Assembly (NCBI GenBank): GCA_902491135.1
Contig: CABUGR010000072.1
Location: forward strand, 1 to 6,127
Source of the DNA: an uncultured Collinsella sp.
GTDB lineage: Bacteria > Actinomycetota > Coriobacteriia > Coriobacteriales > Coriobacteriaceae
DNA length: 6,127 nt
Direction: 5' to 3'
Part shown: positions 1 through 5,383 of the stretch, one piece after another
How positions within the stretch are numbered: the stretch's first letter is position 1
Layout of the letters: each line of letters opens with the position of its first letter
Notes under the pieces: model-generated
The model's input: only the letters and a program-made list of their open reading frames with translations
What the model was told of the DNA's origin: nothing
Databases searched by the model: none
Made by a program: the position numbers and the translations under genes

Positions 1-1545
1 GTGTTGCTCTTTGCCTCTAACTGGCAGCAGTATTACTACACCTACTGCATCTTTTACGAGGAGTGCGGCAAGCAGCGTATGGAGATTGCTGAGCGCTTGC
101 GCAAACTGCCGCTGTTGTTTTTTGGTCGTCGTGATCTGGCCGATTTAACCGAGACTATCATGGGCGACGTCCAGGCCATGGAGCACGCCTACAGCCACGT
201 GCTGGGAGAGCTTTGGGGTGCCATCATCGCAAGCGCCATTGTCTTCGTGGCATCGCTGTTCTTTTGCTGGCAGCTGGCGATCGCGGCGTTTTGGAGCGTT
301 CCCGTGGCCTTTGCCGTGCTGTATCTAACACGCGGTCCCATGACTCCGGTGTTCGATCGCGTGCGCGCCGAGAAGGTCAAGGTTACCGAGGCGATTCAAG
401 AGACGCTCGACTGCGTTCGCGAGATCCGCGCCACCAACCAGGAGGCCCATTATCTTGAGGGACTCAACGCCGTGATCGATGCCGAGGAGCGCGAGACCAC
501 CAAGGGCGAGCTCGCTAACGGGCTTTTGGTCAACTCCGCCTTTGTCATCCTGCGTCTGGGCATTGCCACCACGCTGGTTACGGGCGCCGCGGTGGTCGCC
601 TCCGGGCAGGTCGACTTTTTGGTGATATTTGCCTTCCTGCTTATGGTGAGCCGTATCTATGCGCCCTTTGACCAGGCGTTAATGTTAATGTCCGAGCTGT
701 TTGCCGCCGAGTCGTCTGCCAAGCGCATGCGTTCCATCATGGAAGAGCCTGTGGCGCGGGGCAGCGAGAAATTTGAGCCCGCGGGCCACGATGTGGTGTT
801 CGATCACGTGGCATTTGGCTATGGTGCGGGCGAGGACGGCCGCGCCGGCGAGAAAGTTCTTACCGATGTGAGCTTTACCGCCAAGGAAGGCGAAGTTACG
901 GCGTTGGTCGGTCCTTCGGGTTCCGGTAAGTCTACGGTGAGCCGCCTGGCCGCGCGCTTTTGGGATGCCACCGCGGGCAAGGTTACCGTGGGCGGTGTGG
1001 ATGTTGCGAGCGTTGATCCCGAGGTACTGCTGCGTGATTACGCCATCGTGTTCCAAGACGTGCTACTCTTTGACGACACGGTGATGGGAAACATCCGCCT
1101 CGGGCGTCGTGATGCCACCGATGAGGAAGTGCTTGCGGCCGCGCGTGCCGCCAACTGCGACGAGTTTGTGAGCCGCATGCCGCAGGGCTACGACACCATG
1201 ATCGGTGAGAACGGCTCCAAACTCTCCGGCGGCGAGCGCCAGCGCATCTCTATCGCCCGTGCGCTGCTCAAAGACGCGCCTATCGTGCTGTTGGACGAGG
1301 CGACGGCGAGCTTGGATGTGGAGAACGAGACCGTGGTGCAACAGGCACTCTCCCGTCTGCTTACAGGTAAGACGGTTATCGTTATTGCCCACCGTATGCG
1401 TACGGTGGAAAATGCCGACAAAATCGTTGTGCTCAAGGATGGCGTGGTTGCCGAGCAGGGCACTCCGGCGCAGCTCAAGGCGGCAGGTGGAGAATTCGCC
1501 CGCATGGTTGCGCTGCAAAAGGAAGCGGCTGCCTGGCAGCTGTAG
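1..1545 (+). CDS. ABC exporter half-transporter (fused membrane and ATPase domains), 5'-truncated by the window edge
   Basis: Membrane exporter that uses ATP hydrolysis to move an unidentified substrate. The visible 514 residues open in the tail of TM2. Four hydrophobic segments follow, as two pairs near residues 68-108 and 176-222, and then a complete nucleotide-binding domain from about residue 262. Motifs seen: Walker A GPSGSGKST (304-312), Q-loop Q352, signature LSGGERQ (408-414), Walker B IVLLDEA (428-434), D-loop SLD (437-439) and switch His464, so the ATPase should be active. Family members are usually 570-600 aa, so roughly 70-90 N-terminal residues including TM1 lie upstream, and the GTG at position 1 is probably an internal codon. 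Such half-transporters often work as heterodimers with a partner encoded directly upstream. The membrane domain (RRDLADLTETIMGDV stretch) recalls IrtB/YbtQ-like siderophore-associated transporters, but that substrate assignment is weak. A palindrome begins 4 nt after the stop. Confidence 0.95.
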   Translation: MLLFASNWQQYYYTYCIFYEECGKQRMEIAERLRKLPLLFFGRRDLADLTETIMGDVQAMEHAYSHVLGELWGAIIASAIVFVASLFFCWQLAIAAFWSVPVAFAVLYLTRGPMTPVFDRVRAEKVKVTEAIQETLDCVREIRATNQEAHYLEGLNAVIDAEERETTKGELANGLLVNSAFVILRLGIATTLVTGAAVVASGQVDFLVIFAFLLMVSRIYAPFDQALMLMSELFAAESSAKRMRSIMEEPVARGSEKFEPAGHDVVFDHVAFGYGAGEDGRAGEKVLTDVSFTAKEGEVTALVGPSGSGKSTVSRLAARFWDATAGKVTVGGVDVASVDPEVLLRDYAIVFQDVLLFDDTVMGNIRLGRRDATDEEVLAAARAANCDEFVSRMPQGYDTMIGENGSKLSGGERQRISIARALLKDAPIVLLDEATASLDVENETVVQQALSRLLTGKTVIVIAHRMRTVENADKIVVLKDGVVAEQGTPAQLKAAGGEFARMVALQKEAAAWQL

Positions 1546-1548
1546 GAC

Positions 1549-1577
1549 TGTGACAAAGGGACAGTCCCTTTGTCACA
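1549..1577. repeat. 29-bp perfect palindrome immediately after the ABC gene
   Basis: Two 14-bp arms (1549-1562 and 1564-1577) are perfectly complementary around a single central A at 1563. The right arm contains GTCCCTTTGTCAC. The sequence would fold as an RNA hairpin or DNA cruciform. No T-run follows (the next bases are TTGTGG), so it is not a classic intrinsic terminator, although its place 4 nt after a stop codon suggests it may stabilise or end the ABC transcript. From recall, this same palindrome is dispersed in intergenic regions of Collinsella and related genomes, so I class it as a REP-like repeat. Copy number cannot be judged from one window. Confidence 0.8.
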
Positions 1578-1592
1578 TTGTGGGGAGGTGGA

Positions 1593-1780
1593 AATCGAAG
1601 GTGAATACTTTTCCGCGAAGTGAACGACCTTATTTGGACCCTCGGAGCATCGACACTTTTAGGAGCTGGTTTCCTGCGGTTTTGCCAAGTTTTTCCCGCG
1701 GTTTTGTTGGCGAAAAATGCGGATGTTTCAGGGGTTCGATTTGACTCGTTCACTTCGCGGAAAAGTATTCACCTTTGATT
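1593..1780. mobile_element. MITE-like element with long terminal inverted repeats
   Basis: A 30-bp segment at 1598-1627 occurs again as its exact reverse complement at 1746-1775. With one mismatch the arms extend to 35 bp (1593-1627 and 1746-1780, 34/35 paired). They enclose 118 bases that contain no convincing gene. The arms carry TTTTCCGCGAAGTGAACGA. Long perfect arms around a short non-coding core fit a non-autonomous mobile or palindromic repeat unit. I see no transposase and no clear target-site duplication. The core carries a 22-nt direct repeat. Translations of the core such as the minus-strand 1475-1753 frame resemble spurious 'hypothetical proteins' that I recall from Coriobacteria, which agrees with a multicopy element. 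It could instead be a structured RNA or a very long hairpin terminator. Confidence 0.6.
1670..1706 (+). repeat. Two-copy direct repeat inside the inverted-repeat element
   Basis: Fifteen bases at 1670-1684 (TTTCCTGCGGTTTTG) recur at 1692-1706 with one change (TTTCCCGCGGTTTTG), giving a 22-nt period. This is two turns of the DNA helix, which would put both copies on the same face for a binding protein, but two copies may also be chance or a duplication relic within the element. Confidence 0.5.
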
Positions 1781-1888
1781 CGCAAGGGCGGGGGCGGATA
1801 CCCGTGGGGGTGCGGATTTGCATCGTGGTGAGTGAACCGCCGAGTACCGGGCGGTCTGGACCGCATGTTTTCAAAAAGTTAGCCGTTG
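1781..1888. other. Non-coding spacer with a short GCGGTC/GACCGC dyad
   Basis: Between the inverted-repeat element and the AT-rich promoter stretch there is about 108 bases with no plausible gene. The only structure I see is GCGGTC at 1851-1856 facing GACCGC at 1859-1864 across two bases, lying about 25 bp upstream of the putative -35 region of the next unit. It could be an upstream regulator site or chance in GC-rich DNA. Confidence 0.3.
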
Positions 1889-1917
1889 TTGACCAAATAA
1901 TTATACTAAACTAGTCT
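1889..1917 (+). promoter_or_regulatory. Putative promoter of the small membrane protein/P-type ATPase unit
   Basis: An abrupt AT-rich stretch (about 1890-1920) sits in otherwise GC-rich DNA about 80 bp before the first gene. TTGACC at 1889-1894 is a good -35 box; 17 bp downstream TAGTCT (1912-1917) is a mediocre -10. TATACT at 1902-1907 is a better -10 by sequence, but its spacing from TTGACC is only 7 bp, so it would need a poor -35 near 1879. Start-site mapping would choose between them. With the first pair, transcription would begin near 1924, inside the dyad at 1921-1940. Confidence 0.4.
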
Positions 1918-1920
1918 CAA

Positions 1921-1940
1921 AAGTGTGCTCGAGCAAACTT
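1921..1940. promoter_or_regulatory. 20-bp near-perfect dyad, candidate operator
   Basis: AAGTGTGCTC (1921-1930) is followed at once by GAGCAAACTT (1931-1940). Nine of ten base pairs across the centre are symmetric, the exception being 1925/1936. It lies directly after the putative -10 and would overlap the transcription start, a position typical of a repressor site. Metal-transport genes are commonly governed by ArsR/SmtB, CsoR, DtxR or Fur-type repressors; the sequence does not match any consensus I can name with confidence, and no regulator gene is present in this window. Confidence 0.45.
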
Positions 1941-1947
1941 GTTTACT

Positions 1948-1998
1948 CGGGTGCTGAGGCACCGTGCCGCGTCCAATGCGGCAAAAGGGAGAAGCAAC
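1948..1998 (+). promoter_or_regulatory. Structured 5' leader and ribosome binding site
   Basis: The leader can form a small hairpin GGTGC/GCACC (1950-1954 with 1959-1963) and a second one TGCCGC/GCGGCA (1965-1970 with 1978-1983) that ends right at the Shine-Dalgarno region. AGGGAG at 1986-1991 lies 7 nt before the ATG at 1999, which fixes that start against the in-frame TTG at 1939. Whether the second hairpin modulates translation is unknown. Confidence 0.5.
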
Positions 1999-2244
1999 AT
2001 GAAGAAGTCGACGTTTAACACCCTGCTTGTCGGTGGCGGTTTTCTGCTTGGCACGGCCGGCATCAAGCTGCTTACCAGCGCTCCGGTCAAGAACGCCTGC
2101 GTGCAGGGCATTGCGTGCGGCATGCGCATCAAGAACGGCTACCAGGACATGGTTGAGCAGGCCAAGGCTAATGTCGACGACATGGTTGCCGAGGCGGCCT
2201 ACATCACCCAGAGCGAGGCCGCTGCTGACGAGGCAGCCGAGTAA
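1999..2244 (+). CDS. Small single-pass membrane protein, DUF6110/PacL-like accessory of the P-type ATPase
   Basis: An 81-aa protein with a short basic N-terminus (MKK), one hydrophobic glycine-rich segment at about residues 8-26 carrying GGGFLLGTAG (G12-G14, G18, G21, a glycine-zipper spacing), then an amphipathic helical tail rich in Ala, Glu and Asp (47-81). Two cysteines, C34 and C40, follow the membrane segment. The pattern 'TAGIKLLTS...VK' then a helix matches my recollection of DUF6110 proteins, and the general plan matches mycobacterial PacL proteins (DUF1490), which assemble with metal P-type ATPases in membrane platforms. Unlike PacL1, there is no His/Asp metal-binding tail; the C-terminus is only acidic. 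The gene sits 18 nt upstream of the ATPase gene, so the two are almost certainly cotranscribed. The start is set by the AGGGAG ribosome binding site. Gene reality is secure; the family assignment is from memory. Confidence 0.85.
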   Translation: MKKSTFNTLLVGGGFLLGTAGIKLLTSAPVKNACVQGIACGMRIKNGYQDMVEQAKANVDDMVAEAAYITQSEAAADEAAE

Positions 2245-2262
2245 CGCTCCCAGGCACAAACT

Positions 2263-4338
2263 ATGAGATTCTCGATTATTAGCGAGATCCCCGGCAGGAC
2301 CCGTCTTCAATTGGCGGGTCCTGTGCCAGAGAGCGATCTCGATGCACTTCTTAAGCTCGGCGGAGACATCGATGGCGTGCACAAGGTGCGCGTTTATGGC
2401 CGTATTGGCCAGATGGCGCTCGAATATGACGAGCGGTGTCGTGCGGGCGTGCTCGACGCCTTGGGTGCGCTCGATGCCCAGGCCATTGCCGATGCCAAGT
2501 CGGGCTACGTGATGCAACTCGAGCCGCGCAAGCACAAGCTCGTCATGGATCTTGCCACACTTATCGGCGCCCACTACGCGCGCCGCTGGTTCTTGCCGAC
2601 GCCTCTGCGTGCGGTGTTTGTCGTGGCCGGTTACATGGCATTTTTGCGCGCTGCCCTTCATGAGCTGGCGCAGCCGCGCCTGACCGTTCCCGTGCTCGAC
2701 GCTTCGGCCATCGGCATTTCGTTCGTCAAACGTGATGTCGACACCGCGGGCCAGACGATGTTTCTGCTCAACGTGGGCGAGCTGCTCGAGGACTACACCC
2801 GCGCCATGAGCGAAAACGAGCTCATCAACTCGCTGCTCGACGTACCCGACAAGGCGCAAAAAGTGGTCGGCGACACCGAGGTGAGCGTTGCCGCCACCGA
2901 GCTTGAGCCCGGCGACTTGGTCGCCGTTCGCACCGGCATGTCCATCTGCATCGATGGCGTGGTCGAGCAGGGAAGCGCCATGGTTAACCAGGCGACCCTG
3001 ACCGGCGAGCCGCTTGCCGTCGAGCGCAGCGTGGGCGACGATGTATTCGCCGGCACTGTCGTGGAAGACGGCAGCATCTTGGTGCGCGTGCGCGCCAACA
3101 CGGCTCAGACCAAGCTCCGCTCAATCGTCTCGCTCGTGCAGGCGGCCGACTCGCTCAAGTCCGAGGGCCAGTCGCACATGGAAGACCTCGCCAACAAGAT
3201 CGTCCCGTGGAACTTCCTGCTCGCGGGCCTTGTTGCGCTTACCACCCGCAGCCTCATCAAGACCTCAGCGGCACTGATGGTCGACTACTCGTGCGCGCTC
3301 AAGCTCACGGGTTCGGTCGCCGTCATGACCGCTATGAGCGATGCTGCCAAGATGGGCGTCATGGTCAAGGGCGCGAAGTACTTTGAGTCGTTTGCCAAGG
3401 CTGACACCATCGTGTTTGATAAGACCGGCACGCTTACCGAGGCGCAGCCGCGTCTTGCCTGTGTGCTCACCACCGATGGCTGGAGCGAGGACGAGGTCCT
3501 GCGCCTTTCCGCTTGCCTGGAGGAGCATTTTCCGCATCCGGTGGCGCGCGCTGTGGTCAATGCGGCACGTGAGCGCGGGCTCGAGCATCGCGAGCGCCAC
3601 GCCGCCGTCGAGTACATCGTGGCGCACGGCATTGCCTCGTCCATCGAAGGGCGCCGCGCCATCATCGGTTCCGCGCACTTTGTATTTGAGGATGAGGGCG
3701 CGCAGCTCGAATCCGACATCAAGGAGCGCATCGAGTCCCAGATGCAGGGTTTGTCGCCGCTGTACCTGGCGGTCGACGGCACGGTCGTGGGCGTGCTCGG
3801 CATCGAGGATCCGCTCAAGCCCGGAGTGCGCGAGGCCATCGCCGACTTGCACGCGTTGGGCGTTAAGCACGTGGTCATGCTCACGGGCGATTCGGAGCGC
3901 ACGGCCGCACGTATTGCGCGCGAGGCGGGAGTCGACGAGTTTAAGGCCGAGCTGCTGCCCGAGGACAAGTACGCGTATGTGGAGCGCATTAAGAGCGAGG
4001 GGCGCCACGTTGCCATGGTGGGCGACGGCGTCAACGACTCACCGGCGTTGGGCCTGGCCGATGTGGGTCTGGCCATGGGCGGTGGAAGCGACATTGCCAA
4101 GGAGGTCGCCGATATCATCCTGACCGATACGGATCTGGCCGCGATCGTGCGCCTGCGCCGCATGAGTCAGGGGCTTATCGACCGTCTGACGAGTTCGTAT
4201 TCCAAGGTGATGCTCACCAACTCGGCGCTGTTGGCATTGGGTATTACCGGCATGATCACTCCGCAGACGTCGTCACTGCTGCACAACGGCTCAACGATCG
4301 CCTACAGCCTGGGCAATGCGAAGGCATATCTGCGCTAG
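2263..4338 (+). CDS. Metal-transporting P1B-like P-type ATPase with a Tyr-Ser-Cys membrane motif
   Basis: A 691-aa cation pump of the cytoplasmic membrane. Residues 1-75 resemble a degenerate heavy-metal-associated domain (PGRTRLQL at 10-17) without a CxxC metal site. Hydrophobic segments lie at about 92-180, the actuator domain carries TGE (247-249), and a membrane pair follows at about 311-352. The catalytic domain has the phosphorylated Asp386 in DKTGT (386-390), the P1B hallmark His425-Pro426, TGD (541-543) and GDGVND (587-592). The C-terminal membrane pair (about 642-688) contains LHNGST. The pump therefore looks catalytically complete. At the position of the usual CPC, it reads Y342-S343-C344, so the substrate cannot be taken from the standard CPx classes; Zn, Mn, Fe, Cu or Cd are all possible. 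CtpC/CtpG/CtpV-like pumps with PacL partners are the nearest analogy. ATG 2263 has only a weak ribosome binding site, which suggests translational coupling to the upstream gene. Confidence 0.93.
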   Translation: MRFSIISEIPGRTRLQLAGPVPESDLDALLKLGGDIDGVHKVRVYGRIGQMALEYDERCRAGVLDALGALDAQAIADAKSGYVMQLEPRKHKLVMDLATLIGAHYARRWFLPTPLRAVFVVAGYMAFLRAALHELAQPRLTVPVLDASAIGISFVKRDVDTAGQTMFLLNVGELLEDYTRAMSENELINSLLDVPDKAQKVVGDTEVSVAATELEPGDLVAVRTGMSICIDGVVEQGSAMVNQATLTGEPLAVERSVGDDVFAGTVVEDGSILVRVRANTAQTKLRSIVSLVQAADSLKSEGQSHMEDLANKIVPWNFLLAGLVALTTRSLIKTSAALMVDYSCALKLTGSVAVMTAMSDAAKMGVMVKGAKYFESFAKADTIVFDKTGTLTEAQPRLACVLTTDGWSEDEVLRLSACLEEHFPHPVARAVVNAARERGLEHRERHAAVEYIVAHGIASSIEGRRAIIGSAHFVFEDEGAQLESDIKERIESQMQGLSPLYLAVDGTVVGVLGIEDPLKPGVREAIADLHALGVKHVVMLTGDSERTAARIAREAGVDEFKAELLPEDKYAYVERIKSEGRHVAMVGDGVNDSPALGLADVGLAMGGGSDIAKEVADIILTDTDLAAIVRLRRMSQGLIDRLTSSYSKVMLTNSALLALGITGMITPQTSSLLHNGSTIAYSLGNAKAYLR

Positions 4339-4362
4339 CAGGCGTGTTCGCCCACGTTATCT

Positions 4363-4408
4363 GGTCTGCGCCCAGACGGCACCGATGCTGTCTGGGCGCA
4401 GACCTTTT
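4363..4408 (+). terminator. Strong intrinsic terminator of the ATPase unit
   Basis: A 19-bp stem (4363-4381 with 4386-4404, one G-T pair, otherwise perfect) closes a CCGA tetraloop and is followed directly by TTTT at 4405-4408. It starts 24 nt after the ATPase stop codon and separates that unit from the toxin-antitoxin promoter just downstream. There is no A-run on the left side, so it should act in the plus direction only. Confidence 0.92.
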
Positions 4409-4412
4409 GCAT

Positions 4413-4441
4413 TTGACCATTTGCTAGCTTCTCTATATAGT
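4413..4441 (+). promoter_or_regulatory. Sigma-70-type promoter of the toxin-antitoxin operon
   Basis: TTGACC (4413-4418), an exact 17-bp spacer and TATAGT (4436-4441) make a near-consensus promoter; the expected start is near 4448. It begins 5 nt after the terminator T-run. Confidence 0.85.
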
Positions 4442-4461
4442 GTTGCTAGCAAAGCTAGCAA
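4421..4461. promoter_or_regulatory. Operator of the toxin-antitoxin operon: three GCTAGC sites
   Basis: TTGCTAGC at 4421-4428 lies inside the promoter spacer. The same octamer recurs at 4443-4450 and faces its reverse complement GCTAGCAA at 4454-4461 across AAA, making a 19-bp palindrome over the expected transcription start. The first two copies are 22 bp apart (two helical turns). Ribbon-helix-helix antitoxins bind short palindromic sites of this kind, so these are the likely autoregulatory sites; repression is inferred from their position, not shown. Confidence 0.75.
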
Positions 4462-4480
4462 TTGAAGAGAGGGGTTCGAC

Positions 4481-4840
4481 GTGGGTGCCGTTAGTGGCAT
4501 GGCGCAGGTGAACGTTCGCGTGGATCGCCAGGTCAAGAACCGTGCCGAGGAAGCACTGCAGCTTTCGGGCAGATCACTGCCCGAGCTCATCAAAAAGGTG
4601 GTGGCCAAGGTCGCGCAGGGTGGCGGGCAGTGCGAGGAAGTGCTTGCGGCCGTCGACGACCGGCAGCAGACCGTCGCGCCCGATACTCCGTTCGCCGCGT
4701 CGTGGGCAGCGGCAGACCGGCTTTATGCAGATATGGGCATCGCTGCGTCGCCTGTATCCGACGATCGCGATTGGGACACAATCTATTCCGAAGCCATGGA
4801 CGAGCGCTATCGCCAAAAGGGGATGATCCTGTCATGGTAG
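4481..4840 (+). CDS. RelB/DinJ-like ribbon-helix-helix antitoxin
   Basis: A 119-aa protein that should neutralise the downstream toxin and repress its own promoter. Residues 8-14 (AQVNVRV) form the DNA-contacting beta strand and about 16-46 the two helices, including the family-like SLPELIKKVV stretch. The C-terminal part, about 70-115, holds aromatic and acidic residues (W75, W98, Y102, Y110) and is the probable toxin-binding region. I chose GTG 4481 because AGAGAGGGG (4466-4474) lies 6 nt upstream of it; ATG 4499 would start the protein at the conserved MAQVNVRV but leaves the ribosome binding site 24 nt away. Its stop overlaps the toxin start by 7 nt (4834-4840). The protein is longer than the typical 80-90 aa of RelB/DinJ. 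Confidence 0.88.
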   Translation: MGAVSGMAQVNVRVDRQVKNRAEEALQLSGRSLPELIKKVVAKVAQGGGQCEEVLAAVDDRQQTVAPDTPFAASWAAADRLYADMGIAASPVSDDRDWDTIYSEAMDERYRQKGMILSW

Positions 4841-5325
4841 ACGCCAACGTATGGGTCGATTCGTTTTGCGCCGACCATGCCGAGTCGCTTGCCGCGCGTG
4901 CGTTTATTGGGCAGGCGACGGAGACGGGGGCGTTGCTGTTCTTCCCGGTGCATATCGCTAAGGATGTGCTGTACGTTGTCCAACACGAGCTGAAGCGTAG
5001 CGTTCTTGCCAGCGGGGGAGCGCTCGACGAGGCATCTGCTCGTGCAATTGGCGATGCGGCGTTGGCGTTTGTTCGGAACATGACCGAAAACGCCAAGGCC
5101 GTGGGTGCAGATGCGTCGGACCTTTGGCTGGCCGACAAATACTTAGCGCTTCATCGCGATTACGAGGACAACTTGGTGCTCGCCGCGTGCAAGCGCGCGC
5201 AGGTCGATTACTTGGTGACCAACGATCGAAAGCTGCTCGAACATGCCGATCTTGCAGCAAAGACTCCGCGCCAAATGATGCCGATTCTCGCGCTGGCCGA
5301 ACGCGGCGGCGCGGCTATCGGTTAA
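4834..5325 (+). CDS. PIN-domain toxin (putative VapC-like ribonuclease)
   Basis: A 163-aa protein with the PIN fold layout of metal-dependent RNA-cleaving toxins. It opens with MVDANVWVDS, where D3 is the first catalytic acid and N5 the usual neighbour. The late acids are D112 (YEDNLVLAAC) and D131 (VTNDRKLL), the canonical C-terminal motifs. The middle acid, usually Glu near residue 42, may be D44 or E52. The ATG at 4834 overlaps the antitoxin stop and has AGGGGA at 4818-4823 ten nt upstream; the frame is open further upstream, but those starts lie within the antitoxin gene. Coupled translation keeps antitoxin in step. The RNA target is unknown. It may be active or partly degenerate depending on the middle acid. 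Confidence 0.87.
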   Translation: MVDANVWVDSFCADHAESLAARAFIGQATETGALLFFPVHIAKDVLYVVQHELKRSVLASGGALDEASARAIGDAALAFVRNMTENAKAVGADASDLWLADKYLALHRDYEDNLVLAACKRAQVDYLVTNDRKLLEHADLAAKTPRQMMPILALAERGGAAIG

Positions 5326-5337
5326 CGCGAACTGTTT

Positions 5338-5374
5338 GCGGGCCTCTTGGACGACGATGCGCCAAGGGGCCCGC
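5338..5374. terminator. Hairpin between the convergent toxin and minus-strand genes
   Basis: Arms 5338-5350 and 5362-5374 pair over 13 bp (one G-T pair) around an 11-nt loop, 12 nt after the toxin stop and 9 nt beyond the minus-strand gene's stop. Neither side has a proper T-run, so it is a candidate shared transcription end or 3' stabiliser rather than a clear intrinsic terminator. Confidence 0.5.
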
Positions 5375-5383
5375 GTCTGCTAT

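Noticed and set aside
1475..1753. Minus-strand open frame of 92 codons overlapping the end of the ABC gene
   Set aside because: It runs through the palindrome, the inverted-repeat element and the antisense of the ABC gene; its translation is repeat sequence and resembles spurious proteins generated by this element.
1889..1907. TTGACC with TATACT as a promoter pair
   Set aside because: Only 7 bp lie between the boxes, far too short for sigma-70 RNA polymerase; either box could still be used with another partner.
1717..1914. Plus-strand 65-codon open frame across the right arm of the inverted-repeat element
   Set aside because: It crosses the repeat arm and the promoter-like region, has no good ribosome binding site and shows no protein-like pattern.
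1939..1998. Extended TTG start adding 20 residues to the small membrane protein
   Set aside because: No ribosome binding site in front of the TTG, the added residues come from the structured leader, and ATG 1999 has AGGGAG at ideal spacing.
1906..2859. 317-codon minus-strand open frame opposite the small protein and start of the ATPase
   Set aside because: Antisense shadow; rich in His/Arg in the way of reversed GC-rich codons, with no domain recognised.
3265..4163. Long minus-strand open frames (247 and 292 codons) opposite the P-type ATPase
   Set aside because: High-GC antisense shadows of a clearly recognised gene with every catalytic motif intact on the plus strand.
4630..4833. Longer N-terminus for the PIN toxin
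   Set aside because: The extra codons are the antitoxin gene read in another frame, and the PIN catalytic Asp normally lies within the first few residues, as with the 4834 start.
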